From the NCBI GenBank assembly GCA_039545355.1, contig BCJJ01000012.1:513067-577066 (forward strand): 64,000 bases of DNA, read 5' to 3'. This DNA is from Trichosporon coremiiforme. Its lineage: Eukaryota > Basidiomycota > Tremellomycetes > Trichosporonales > Trichosporonaceae. Position 1 is the first letter of the stretch. The number at the start of each line of letters is the position of its first letter. Made by a program: the position numbers and the translations under genes. The notes beneath the pieces were generated by a model. It saw only the letters and a program-made list of their open reading frames with translations, did no database searches and had not been told where the DNA came from. Positions 33,488-44,595 of this stretch are shown here, in pieces.

Positions 33488-34057
33488 ACGGCCGACGTGC
33501 ACATTCGCCCCGTGCTCCCGGTGGAGATCTGCCACATGATCTTCCAGCACCTCGACATGAACGGCATGCGCTCGGTCCTGAACGTGAACTCGCGCTTCCG
33601 CTATGTCGCGCAGCCCTAGGCGTACCAGTGCGCCGCGTCATGACGGAGCGCGGTCAATGCCGCCGCCATAGTCCCGCCAGGCTCGACGATGTCCGAGCAC
33701 AGGGCTCTCTTACAGGATGCCGAGCGCGAACAGGAACTCCAGGAAAAGCGCGAAGGGTACTTCGCCCAGGACTGGGAGCAGGTGTGCAGCGAGTTCGGAT
33801 CACACCCTATCAAGGTTGCATTCATGACGATGGTCCAGTGGGCCGCCCATTGTCCCTGGTGGCAGAATGTCTCCACGAACGCTGAGATGGAGCCGTGGAT
33901 GGAGACCGTGCGTGAGATACAGGCATGCCAGGAGGCAGAGCTCCGCGTGGAAGATGCTAGCCAGGGCTATGAGCTTCAGAGAACGCAGTCTCCGACGCTG
34001 TCTGAGGTCTCAACGCCATTTAGGACCGTCTCGACGTTGTATGCATGTTGTAGCTAA
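33488..34057 (+). pseudogene. F-box family member D, internally deleted remnant
   Basis: Fourth tandem member. The frame opens with ACG where an ATG is expected, then an F-box (VLPVEICHMIFQHLDMNGMR) and SRFRYVAQP, where a TAG stop occurs (33617). Only 36 nt later the sequence resumes with VNAAAIVPPGSTMSEH, which in member C lies about 730 nt downstream of the equivalent AQP. Roughly 690 nt have therefore been lost, including the FWT-PG motif. NAEMEPWMETV and a divergent Ser/Thr-rich tail follow. The start, a stop and an internal deletion all argue for a pseudogene. Confidence 0.72.
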
Positions 34058-34604
34058 TTTAATGTGTAGTTCCGCTTCCGGATGTATGTCTTGGGTTTAG
34101 GTTCTCTCCTTGCACGTTAATCAGCGAGGGGCAATCTGCAGCGCCGGGTAGCACCCTGCCTTTACCCCAGCATCATCGCTCGTCGCCCGGCACCCGCATG
34201 CCCCACCGAACACACTGAGAATATCCAGAGTATGCATGATAGAGCACAAGTACGAGAAGATAGCTCCGCACAGCCGAGAGTCCCAAATACGGAATGTGCG
34301 TATGTTTAGTTTTGGTTCGGGGATGTGGAATGTCTGCACAGGCCCTCGCTTAGTTGCAGGGCCGTTTTCGTTTGGTTGGCGATTGCGAGTCGATTGATAG
34401 TGGTGACGGGTGGACCGCTTGGGTTGATGGCCGCCAGTGGCCGGGGTGGCAGGTGGAGCGGCTAGTGGAGTGGCAAGCGGGAGGCCATCCCCTGTTTCCG
34501 TCGGCCAAGATGATTGGGTGTGGGTGCCGTCAGGCGGATATGAAGAGCGATGTTTTGCGTGTGAAGCGTGTACTGGGACTTTTCGGCTGGTACCTCATTC
34601 GCAG

Positions 34605-36948
34605 CTAGTTGAGAGGGTGTGGCGGGGTGACGCTGGGACTCTTCGGACTGAGGGGGCCAAGCAGCGCCGCGATGCTGGGCAAGCTTCTGCCGCTGCGCGC
34701 GTAGCGCTCTTCCTCGATTGCCGTGCTCGCAAACGCCTCGAGCGGCGAGGGATCCGCGGCGCCACCGCGCTCGCTGGGAGGAGTGGGCAGCTTGGGCGGC
34801 GTGCCGGCTGAACCGCGCACAAAGCTCTCGGCACGCTGCAGCGTGAGGCCGGGGTAGGAAGCGTAGCCTGGTCGGAGAGGAGACCAGGTGGGTGGCAGGG
34901 GAACGGGAGTGGCGGAGAGCGAGCTGGCAGGAGCCGCTTCCGACGCTGGCGCAGTCATAGGCGAACTGTTGACGGATGCGGCGGGGGCTGAGGTGGCCGA
35001 GACAGGCGTGCGAGTACCTGGGGGCGAGGCAGGCATCGAAGGTGAGGGAAGCATTAGCGTGGGGCCGGGCTCGTCGTTTTTGCGCTGGCGGCGCGACTTG
35101 GAGGTCTTCTTAAAGCTGCGCTTCGACTGCTCATCGCGCTGAACAGGGTAAGTAACATGGCTGTGAGGCGTCGTGGGCGTGCGCTGCGCAAGGTCCTGCA
35201 GCGCGTGCGCAGGTGCAGGGCGAGGCGCAAGCAGAGGAGGCTGGTGAGTGTACTGGTACTGCTGATGCTGGGGGTAGTACTCCTGCTGCGCAAACTCGGC
35301 TCCACCATTCTCGAACCGCCTTCCAGTCGATCGAGTGGCGCGAGGCTTCTTTGCACGGCCACGGTGGGACGTCGTTTTCTAGCTGTCAGTCATTTGCGGT
35401 GGCCGGTCAACTCACGTCTTCGGACACGCGCCAGTAGCCACCCTTGCCGGTGCCGACGCCGCCCTCTGTGACGGGGCGCTCGACGTTGACGAACGCCGGG
35501 TTCATGGACAGGTTGTGCCTGATCAAATTCTGCCATCAGCTTGTTGTACTAGCGACAGTAGCTTACACGGAAAGTCTGGCCGAGGACGCGGAAGTAGGGC
35601 CAGCGCTCCTCCATCGCCTGGTAGATCTGGGGTCAGTTCAAGTGGTCCAGGCCGCAACTCACTTGGTTGAGAGTGAGCATCTTGCGGGGCGACGAGGCGA
35701 TCACGAGCTTGGTCAGAATCACATAGGGGAGGTCGGGCTTGACGGCTGTAACGGGTAAGTTGCGCTCATTGTGCCGGGGGAGAGGGGGAGCAGGGGTGGA
35801 AGAGGTGGGGGGCGACGCATGCGGGGTATAACGCAAGATGCACGAAAGAAGAAGACGAACGACTCGCAACAACGCCCCTCGTCGGGCCACTAGAGAGCCG
35901 TTCGCCGAGACTTCTTTTACGCCCCAAACGGATTCTAACGAGGATCGCAAGTGCTCGGTCCATTTTCGGGGCCAGTCGCCGCACCCTGCTGCAACCCGCC
36001 CAGGCCACACCGAGTCCAGCCATTGACGCCCCTGGGGCGCATCGGCCGGCTCGCCAGGCAATCATGCGAGCACATCCAGCGAGCGGGCCGCGGCCTCCTG
36101 TGACCTGCCAGCACGCTTTACGGCCCCGTGGCGCAGTCCCTGGCCTCGACGCAGTCCGTGCGCAACGACCACAGGTGACAACATCGCAAGCGGGCAGGGT
36201 TGGCGAGACGCGGCCAGATTCAACATTCTGGCACGTGTGGCACTGGGCACACTCCAAACCGACGGTTCAGCGGATGCACAGCTGTGCCCGAACAGGATGT
36301 GCTAGAATGAACCCGGATGCGAGAAGTGCGAGGTGCCAGGAATGGATGTGGGGGCGGAAACAGGGGGCGAGTGTGTGCTGGTGATGTATACTCACGGTCT
36401 CCGTGCTCATCGAGCCCGATGCGAGACGTCCACGACCGTCCCTTGTTAATGACACCGGCCTCCTCGAGCCTAATCCAGGCTGCCTCCGAGATCGACAGCT
36501 CGTTCCAGTTGCGCTCACGCTCGGGCGGGGTCGTAGGGCGTGGGCGGTAAAAGTGTCCCTCGCGCATGCGCACGAGGTGCTCGTACTCGAGGGTGACGGG
36601 CTGCGCACCTGGCCGAGCGGACTGTGACAGCCCGAGAGCGCGCACAGCGGCATCGTCTGGAGCAGGCAGCGTAAGGGGCGGCATGTCGGACGTCGGAATA
36701 ACCGAGAGGGAGCGGGAACGCGAACGAGAGCGCGAGCGGAAACGAGCAGCGTATCTGCTGCCATCGTAGTGCTCGGCGTTGGCGACGGTGCCGTCAGCGC
36801 CGTCTGACTCGACCCCGTCAGAGTCGGCGACTCTCCTCCGCTTGCCGGTAACTGAGGGTACGCCGTCATCGTTGCGCGCGCGTGCTCTTGAACGCGTGTT
36901 GGGGGGTGAAACCGGCGCGTCGGTCTTGCTGAATCGGGTAGAACGCAT
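34605..36948 (-). CDS. Forkhead-domain transcription factor (527 aa)
   Basis: Nuclear DNA-binding protein. Exons 36948..36396, 35745..35663, 35626..35567, 35529..35416 and 35378..34605 sum to 1584 nt in frame. The winged-helix domain spans four exons: KPDLPYVILTKLVIASS, IYQAMEERWPYFR, the recognition helix FRNLIRHNLSMN, and GGYWRVSED. The usual NSIRHNLS reads NLIRHNLS. Around the domain lie an N-terminal region with an Arg-Ser run (RSRSRSRSRS), nuclear-signal-like GKRRR and SKSRRQRK, a Gln-rich segment and a long Pro/Ser/Ala-rich C-terminus. The first intron (36395..35746, 650 nt) is about fifteen times longer than typical introns here. Start chosen as MRSTRFSKTDAP because upstream sequence looks like leader. 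Confidence 0.92.
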
Positions 36949-39900
36949 GACGGGAGAGATAATCAGGTAGAAGGGTACAGGAAACTTTGGAGAGGGTTGA
37001 GGTGAAGGAGGTGTGGGTGACGAGGAAGACGAAGAGGACGATGATGTGAAGGATAGAGAGCCTGGCGGCGAATACTGATATGTCTGGTGTGTAGCCGTTG
37101 AAGCTGTGTCGGTGGCCAGGCAAGGATAGAAGAAAGTCTCTGCCGGTGCAGATGAGACTGGCGGAGAGGCAGGGGTGGGTGAGGGGGCAACAGTTGATGT
37201 CGCTGTTGTTCGGGAGGGAAGAGTGGAGGACGGAGGGGTACTTATGGGGGACTTTGTTGGTCTGGGGATGTGTAGTGGGAGGAGGGGGGAAGAGCAGAGA
37301 GAGGAAGGGGCGGGTGTGGGACAGGGGAGGTGGGGGCAACGGGGAGGAGGACAGTTGCGCCCTCTTGCAGGGGATTGGTGTGGGTGTGCGGTTGTCGACG
37401 CAGATGCCGCGGATTCAGCCTGCGATGCGCAGGATGCACACGTTGGTGGGCTTGGGCGAGCCATGATTGACGATCGCCCCTTGGGCCATGTACCCTGCTG
37501 CCCCAGCTGTCGGGTGCTGGGTTCGGTCGGACGGGACGAAGACACGAAGACACGAGAGGCAGCGACGGCACGACGGGGGATCGGGGAAGGCGCGGGCGAC
37601 GGGGGAATTGCGAGCGAGAGCCAGGTGATCCCCCCGGAGGGATGAGAAGCAGAGCATCCGATGGTCAAGCAGTGCTCCGTGTGTCGTGTGTGTGCGTCTG
37701 CACTGGTCAGTGTGGGCGTGTGTATATCCTCGCCTGCTCGTCGGTCGATGGTTGGGTGCGACGGCACGACTGGATGAGCGGCTGTGTCTCTGTGTGAGCG
37801 GGGCGATGGGGGCGGCAGGGCAGCGAGAGTGTGTCTGGGAGTCCGGGGCCAGGTAAGGCCACAACGCCAGAACACACGCAAACACGGCGAAGACGATGTC
37901 GATGCAGATATGCAGAGGCTGCGAAGCTGTGACGCTCGTGTTCGATGTGCACTGAATGCAAGGGGCGTTGATGACGATGGTCGATGGTGGTCAACGGGGA
38001 GAGGGCGGGGGTATGGAAAGAAGAGGGATTGGCCGATTGCTGGGTGCTTTGATGCGCGAATTGATCGCAGCATGTACACAAACGAACGCCTGGCGACATG
38101 TCTCGAACCAGGCGCTTTTGTATACTCGCCTCCGCCCGCACAGCCCCGGATCCTCGCCGCAGGCCGCAGGCAGACCCTGTGGGGATTCCAGATGACACGG
38201 CTGACGAAGTCAGCGCACATCAACAACGTGGACCGTGCGAACAATGCTTGGTGAGTGCGATATCCACAAGCGGGGTACAAGGTGCAGCATGCGAGCACGG
38301 GTGCAGCAGTGTACGGCGATGTCGGAATGTCGGTGTATCGGGGTGTCGCTTCGGGTGTGTCTAAGCCTTGGTCATGTCGTGTAGCCTTAGTGCCGTTGTG
38401 CCGTTGACGGCTCCGGGGGATACGCGCTGCGTCGGAGGTTGCAGAGACCCAGAGTCCCCCACGCTGGCTGCCGGCGGCACGTCTGTGTGCTGCGCTCGAC
38501 ACCATGTCTCACCCCGGTCTCACCCCCTGTTCGCTCCTCGCCTTGCCTCTGCTCTGCCCCTAGGCATTTGCCCAAACTCACCCCTCTGCCGTTCAGCGAT
38601 ACACCATCGATCCCCGCTGATTGTTCCCCTCAAGCAGCCTTCTTCTCGCAGAATCTGTATAACGGTCGAAGCCCCGTGTTTACCCGTTTCCAACATGTCG
38701 AACCATTCCAGCTCCCATTCCATGCCGTCTCGCACCCCCAGCACCACACTCGCAGCCTCTCTCGTATCCACTGGCTGTGCACGCGCACGTACCAGTGACG
38801 AGGTGACTTCTCGTGGAGCCTGTGGAGTTATACACGACCGCGGTGGCGCCGCCACCTGCGCAAGCTTTAAACGTTAGCGGACGTCGATGTCAGCGTGTGG
38901 CTGGGTATGTCTGGGCACTCCGCAGAGGTCAATTTCAAATAAATCATCGGACGCTGTCGGTGTTTCGACGTGAGCACTTAGCACATCTGGATGGAGGCCA
39001 GCCTGGCTGGGCCAGGGGCACCATACTGTGAGCCGAGATGAGAAATGCGGCCTGTTCTTCCATCTCCAGACGTCTGCGCTCGCAGTCAAGTCGTGGAGCA
39101 AGCGATGTCCCCAGAGCTCAGCACGGTATGTGGGCAGTTCTCCGGCTGCGTGCACGTTCTGTGAAGGTTGCGGCCTGCTTCTAAGGCTCAGTGATCAGAC
39201 AGATCGCTCCACCCAGACAGCTCCAGCTGAGGTCGTGTCATTGTCAATGCGTAACGCTGATCCGCACAGCCGCGTACGCCATCCAGCTTCGTCAGTGCAG
39301 ATGAGCGCCCTCTATTCCTCACAATCCTTGAATGTTGACCGTCGAGCTCAAGCAGCATAACAGAGTCGCCCCACTTACCCCACAACTTCGTGTGTGCCTC
39401 CACAAGCAGCAGTGTAGCCAGCACCAGGTTCGCAGTCGTCCCGCAAGCACTGCTACACAACAGCATACGCAGCATCTGAGTTCCCTCGTTCTTCCGTTGT
39501 TCCATTCCTTGTTGCGTCACGCCTTCGGATTCCATTATTCTGGAACGGCTTTCTAGGGGAGAAGGCAAGTATTGGCTCGACTCCTGCGGGTCCTGTGGTT
39601 ATTTCCCAGGCATAGACAGCGAAAAACCCGTCGCTATATCGGCCGAGCACGGTACCGACACTGGTCCCGCACCGATCGAGGTGCTCAGCCGTCCATGTGT
39701 CCGCGGTGACACCCGTCTGCTGCAGTGCCTACCAGCAACTCAACTCTGCCGTGCAACATCAATGTCGATGTTTGACGCATGCAGTTGCACAGGCAGGTAT
39801 CAGCAGCACGGCTGAACAATGATGGTGGGAAGAGCCGGTTGTACTGCCAAGTTCAGCCGAGCGATGTGTTCCACCTCGCCGTTCGCTCGAGTTCGGCGCC

Positions 39901-40110
39901 CTAGACCTTAGCATGCCTTGTCGACCCAACGAGCTGGTAAGTGGTGCCATCAGTCGAAGAGATTTCCGGGTATGCCATTACGCATTCAAGCAGATGAGTC
40001 GCTAGCGTCTGGGCCGCAATCTCGGAGACGGTCTGTTGCAATCTGTGACGGGTGTTCCGAGCGTTCTGGGGAAGACAGATACCATCCATAGCTGCTCAGA
40101 CGCCGATCCC
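36949..40110. other. Long leader of the forkhead gene and gene-poor DNA
   Basis: About 3.2 kb between the forkhead start and EMC10. On the minus strand the frame of the forkhead gene stays open for about 520 further codons (to 38505), with Ser/Pro-rich, CT-rich sequence such as SFTSSSSSSSSSPTPPSPQP; this is most likely a long pyrimidine-rich 5' leader rather than protein. The part 38700-40100 has only short overlapping frames. A plus-strand frame from 38695 (MSNHSSSHSMPSRT...) is the best small candidate but has no support. Confidence 0.45.
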
Positions 40111-40795
40111 TCATCGACCGCCTCCTCCGCCGGCCGCCGCGCCCGCGTTCTCCTTCGGCTCCTCTCCGATGTTGAAGGCGATGAAGAGCATGGCAACAAC
40201 GATACCGAACCAGTACTTCTGAAGGAAGGTCTTCTCAGGCGGCGGCTTGACCTCCTGGCCCGTCTGGTCGACAACGACAGGAGCAGCGAGGGAGGGACTG
40301 CTGTCAGCTACGCCTCCAAGTGACAACTTACCTGTGGGCTACTTCCGCGTCCTTAACAACTACTTCAACAGTTGAGATTCCGCTCGACTGCGCGCTAGCG
40401 GAGCCCGATCCGGGGCATTCTCCCGACGCTGGCGCGTTCAAGGGTTTGTATTCGATATCCGTTGGCCGACCGTTGGCAAGGTGCACCGTCAGAGCGGCCG
40501 GGGAGGAGGCAAAACACTGTTGTCAGAGCTGACCCAAGATTAGCAAACTCACAGCTCGCGTAGAAGTCGTCAGCTGCTGGTCCCCGATGTCGAGGGCGAT
40601 CTGGTACCAGCCGGCATCGCTCGAGGAAAGCGCGGCAGCCTCGGCGGAAGGCTCATAGGTCACCTTATTGCTATCAATCTGGACAACGCCTCGGGGCGCA
40701 AAGTCACTGCCATCCAGAAAACGGTGAGAGAGGGTGTACTCTGCCGCCTGTGCCTGCAGCGCCAGAGCGAGGATGGCGACAGTTGAGAAGATCAT
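40111..40795 (-). CDS. EMC10: ER membrane protein complex subunit 10-like
   Basis: Probable subunit of the ER membrane complex that inserts transmembrane helices, 204 aa. Exons 40795..40553, 40516..40332 and 40297..40111 sum to 615 nt in frame. A signal peptide (MIFSTVAILALALQAQAA) precedes an all-beta lumenal domain beginning EYTLSHRFLDGSDFAPRG. The membrane-proximal PPPEKTFLQKYWFGIVV and a single transmembrane helix are followed by a short Gly-rich tail (GAAAGGGGGR). The FLQKYW-TM-Gly-rich end is characteristic of EMC10. The identification is by architecture and motifs. Confidence 0.8.
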
Positions 40796-41246
40796 CGTCG
40801 GTGAACTTCAGTCGTTGGGCGGAACGGGAGGCCGCTCAAGAGTCAGGCGATGTAATTGCTGTTCAACTGAATCGTCGTTCGGTTTGACGAAGCGTTCCGA
40901 GGGGTTGCTGGTCGAGGCGAGTGGAAATGGGAGGTGTGAGGAAGGCCGGCTGCGAGTTGTTCAGTCGGCCTACGACGGCCAGGCGTGGTGAAGCGTCATC
41001 GGAGACCGCCAGGCCGAACGCTACGCTGAGTATAATCGCTCTATTAGCGGGACCAGAGTGTTTACTAGATGCATTAGCGAATATCTTTATTGATCGATAG
41101 CTGGATCAAGAGGGAATGCGGGGCCCACAACGGACCTCGTGCCTGACAGTCGCGTGCGACGTTGGTAGCCAGCGCGACGTCAATGTCCGTCGAGGTCGTC
41201 AGAGGTCTTGTGCTTCCACCTCTTTCGCATAGCTCTCTAACCACCC
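40796..41246. other. Intergenic, divergent promoter region
   Basis: 450 bp between the divergent EMC10 and SND1 genes. No open frame of note and no clear TATA box. It presumably holds both promoters. Confidence 0.5.
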
Positions 41247-44185
41247 ATGTCCACGCGCGCGGTGAGTAAGAAGGTTGAGGACCACAGCTGACTGTGTTAG
41301 ATTGTCAAGTGTAAGCTCGCCCCGATAACCCACTGATAACTAACGTTCAGCCGTGCTCTCCGGAGACACGGTTATCGTGCGGCCCAAGGAGGCGCCCGCC
41401 AAGGGCCAGCCTGCCAAGGAGCGGTGAGCAAGATATTTGTTCTCAGCTGACAGTAGCGTTATCCACCTTGCTGGTGTCTCCGCTCCCCGTCTCGGAACTG
41501 CCCAGCGCGACGATGAGGTCAGCACTTTAAAACAAGTCACTTGCTGACGGCAGCCGTTTGCCTTCCCCGCCCGCGAGTTCCTTCGCACTCACCTCGTCGG
41601 CAAGGAGGTTGCCTTCAACGTCGTTCACACTCTCCCGAACGGAGGCGAGTTTGCCAACGTCTTCTCTGCTCCTCCAGGCCCGGGCCAGCCTCCCGTTGAC
41701 GTCGCTCAGCTTGTTGTCAGTAACGGATGGGCTAAGGCTCGTGACAACGCCGGCGAGTCGTTGAAGGACGCTGAGGCTGCTGCGAAGAGCGAGGGGCGCG
41801 GAATCTGGGCCGACGCCGAGACTGTAAGCTCATGCGCACAGTCTGACAGCTGACATACAGCAACGCACCGTCTCTTACCAGATGCCCGCCGACGCCCACG
41901 CTTTCATTAACGAGTACAAGGGCAAGGATATCAACGCCATTGTTGAGCAGGTCCGCGACGGTACTCAGCTCCGTGTGCGGTTGCTGCTTGACGACACGAA
42001 CCACCAGTTCGTTAACCTTGTTATCGCCGGCGCCAAGTCGCCCCGTGCTGCCGGTCGTGAGGGAGACGCCGCCGACCCGTGGGGTGAGGAGGCCAAGTTC
42101 TTCACCGAGGTCCGCCTCCTCCAGCGCCCCGTCAAGGTTCGCCTTCTGAGCGCTCCAGCTTCCGGACCTGCACCCTTCCCGGCTTCGACCGAGGGTGGTC
42201 TCCCCGCTCCCAGCCAGGGTGCTAGCTTCTTCATCGGCCAGGCTCTTCACCCCAACGGAAACATCGCCGAGTTCCTCGCTGCCGCCGGTCTCGCCAAGGT
42301 TATCGACTGGCACGCCGGTATCCTCGCCAACTATGGTGGTCTCGAGAAGGTCCGCGCCGCTGAGAAGTCCGCCAAGGCCAAGCGCGCCGGCATCTGGGAG
42401 GGCTACGGCACCACTGCTGCCGCCGGCGGTGCCGGAAACGGCCACGCTGCTCCTGGAGCCTCGACGAAGGGTGAGACCTTTGACGCCACGGTCACCCGCA
42501 TCTGGAGCGCCGACCAGCTCAGCATCGTCGACAAGAACGACCCCAAGGGCGTCGAGCGTCGTGTTCAGCTCTCTTCGGTCCGCGGCCCCCGTGGTACTGA
42601 CAACAAGAACGCCTACTGGGGCGGCGAGGCCAAGGAGTTCCTCCGCAAGCGCCTCATCGGCAAGACTGTTCACGTCACGGTTGACTACGTCAAGCCCAAG
42701 GACGGCGATTTCGACGAGCGCGAGTGCGTCACGATCCACTACGGTGGTGCCAAGAACAACGTCGCTACCCAGCTTATCGAGAAGGGTCTTGCGACCGTGC
42801 TCCGCCACCGGCGAGACGACGAGGACCGCTCCGCTGAGATCGACCAGCTCATCATCGCCGAGCAGACTGCGACTACCGAGGGCAAGGGTCTTCACTCTAC
42901 CAAGGATGTCGCTCCCGCCCGCATCGTCGATGCCTCCGAGTCGCACAACCGCGCCACGCAGTACCTTCCCTCGTGGAAGCGTTCCGGCAAGCACAACGCC
43001 GTCGTCGACTTTGTCTCGTCCGGCTCGCGCTTCAAGCTTCTGCTTCCCAAGGAGAACGCCAAGATCACGTTCGTTCTCGGCGGTATCCGCGCGCCCCGCA
43101 CTGCCCGCTCGGCCAACGAGAAGTCGGAGCCGTTCGGCGCCGAAGCGCAGGCATTTGCGAACAAGCACATGCAGCGCGACGTCGAGGTCGCCTTTGACAG
43201 CAACGACAAGTCTGGTGGCTTCATTGGCGCGATGTACTCGAACGGCCAGAACGTCGCCGTCGAGCTCGTCCGGGAAGGTCTTGCCAGCGTGCACGAGCCG
43301 AGCGCCCGCCACCTTCCCTTCGGTGGCGAGCTGCTGGCTGCGGAGGAAGAGGCAAAGAAGGCTGGAAAGAACGTAAGTTGTGGCTTAGATGTTGACTGAC
43401 ATTAGCTCTGGGCCAACTACACCGGCGAGGCGGCCGAGGAGGTCGTTGAGGACACTGGCGCTGCCCTGCCGCCGCAGTACCTCGACGTCGTCGTGACTGC
43501 CGTGCGCAAGAGCGACCCCTTCCAGTTCTCGATCCAGATTCTGGACGGCAAGAACGACGCCGCGCTCGACAAGCTCATGAACGACTTTGCGCTCTTCCAC
43601 AGGAACCAGGCGAACGCCGCTCCGGCCGGCTGGACGCCTAAGACTGGTGATCTTGTGTCCGCCAAGTTCTCGGAGGACAACCAGTGGTACCGTGCCCGCG
43701 TGAAGCGCGCGTCTGGTGTCAAGAAGGAGGCCCAGATTGTGCTGATCGACTACGGAAACGAGGAGACGGCTCCGTTCTCGCGCCTTCGCCCGCTCGACGC
43801 CAAGTTCAAGCCCCTCCCGGCACAGGCCAAGGACGCCCGCTTGTCTTTCGTCAAGCTCGTCCCCCGCGATAGCGAGTACGGTGCCGAGGCCTGGGGCCGC
43901 TTCTCGCAGTGGGCCGAGAACCGCAAGCTCGTCGCCAACATTGACCAGCGCGAGGGCAACCTGCTGCACCTGCGTCTCATCGACCCCTCCGACCCGAATG
44001 CGGCCGAGGACCCCCTGGCCTGTCTCAACGCCGACCTCGCGCGCGAGGGTCTCGCCACCCTCGACAAGTCGCTGCGGTACCTCGGCGCGTACCCCGCCAT
44101 CGTCAAGAAGATTGACCAGGCGACCGAGGGCGCCAAGGCGGACCGTCTGGGTATCTTTGAGTTTGGAGATGTCTCCGAGGACTAG
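41247..44185 (+). CDS. SND1: Tudor-SN / staphylococcal nuclease domain protein 1
   Basis: RNA-binding and RNA-cleaving scaffold of 906 aa with several staphylococcal-nuclease-like (SN) folds and a Tudor domain, found in stress granules and RISC in other eukaryotes. Exons 41247..41261, 41301..41310 (10 nt), 41351..41423, 41457..41517, 41554..41823, 41861..43372 and 43406..44185 sum to 2721 nt in frame. The first SN unit starts SVLSGDTVIVRPKE; further SN units begin near NAIVEQVRDGTQLRVRLL, DATVTRIWSADQLSIVD and AVVDFVSSGSRFKLLLP. The Tudor segment reads DNQWYRARVKR then VLIDYGNEETAPFSRLRPL. Codons are strongly biased, consistent with high expression. Introns are 33-40 nt. Confidence 0.95.
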
Positions 44186-44595
44186 GCAGCGAGTGTCGGC
44201 CCGAGGACACTTTGGAGAGGTGTCAGATGGAAAAGAGAGTAAAGGAAATCAGGTGTCTGTAGTCAAGTACCCATATTCTGCAATGCATGGCATGGCTGGT
44301 ATCTCGAGCAACGAGCGAAGCGATCTGCAAACGGCTCTTCTACAGCAGCAGTCGCAAGGGCATGTAGGTCTGGCTGGACCTGTGTCCTCGGCGAGCATCC
44401 CGAGTCATCTCCGGCTAAACGCCGGATGAAGCATATGCTCCATCCGGACCATCGGTCATGCGCGACGCGACCGGCGTCCTAGCCAACATTGCCCGAAAGG
44501 TCGCCGGTGTTTTCGTGTAGCACAGGCTGGCGACCGTCTTCATCCTCCTTTCCTCTTTACTCAGTCCACGAACGACACACAGTTAGATCGACAGA
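44186..44595. other. Intergenic
   Basis: 410 bp between SND1 and the next same-strand gene. It probably contains the SND1 3' end and the downstream promoter. No feature recognised. Confidence 0.5.

Noticed and set aside
35766..36257. 163-codon minus-strand frame within the long forkhead intron
   Set aside because: Cys/Gly/Arg-rich composition typical of noncoding GC-rich DNA; no domain and no independent promoter visible.
38695..38877. Plus-strand frame MSNHSSSHSMPSRT... as a possible first exon
   Set aside because: Good start context, but no downstream exon in frame could be found and composition is simple.
39188..39568. Minus-strand 126-codon frame with a hydrophobic stretch
   Set aside because: No homology recognised, codon usage unlike neighbours, no splice signals; could be a relic but unsupported.
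41732..43312. 526-codon open frame antisense to SND1, and a 393-codon frame in another plus frame
   Set aside because: SND1 has strongly GC-biased third positions, which removes stops from other frames; the translations are low-complexity and lack domains.
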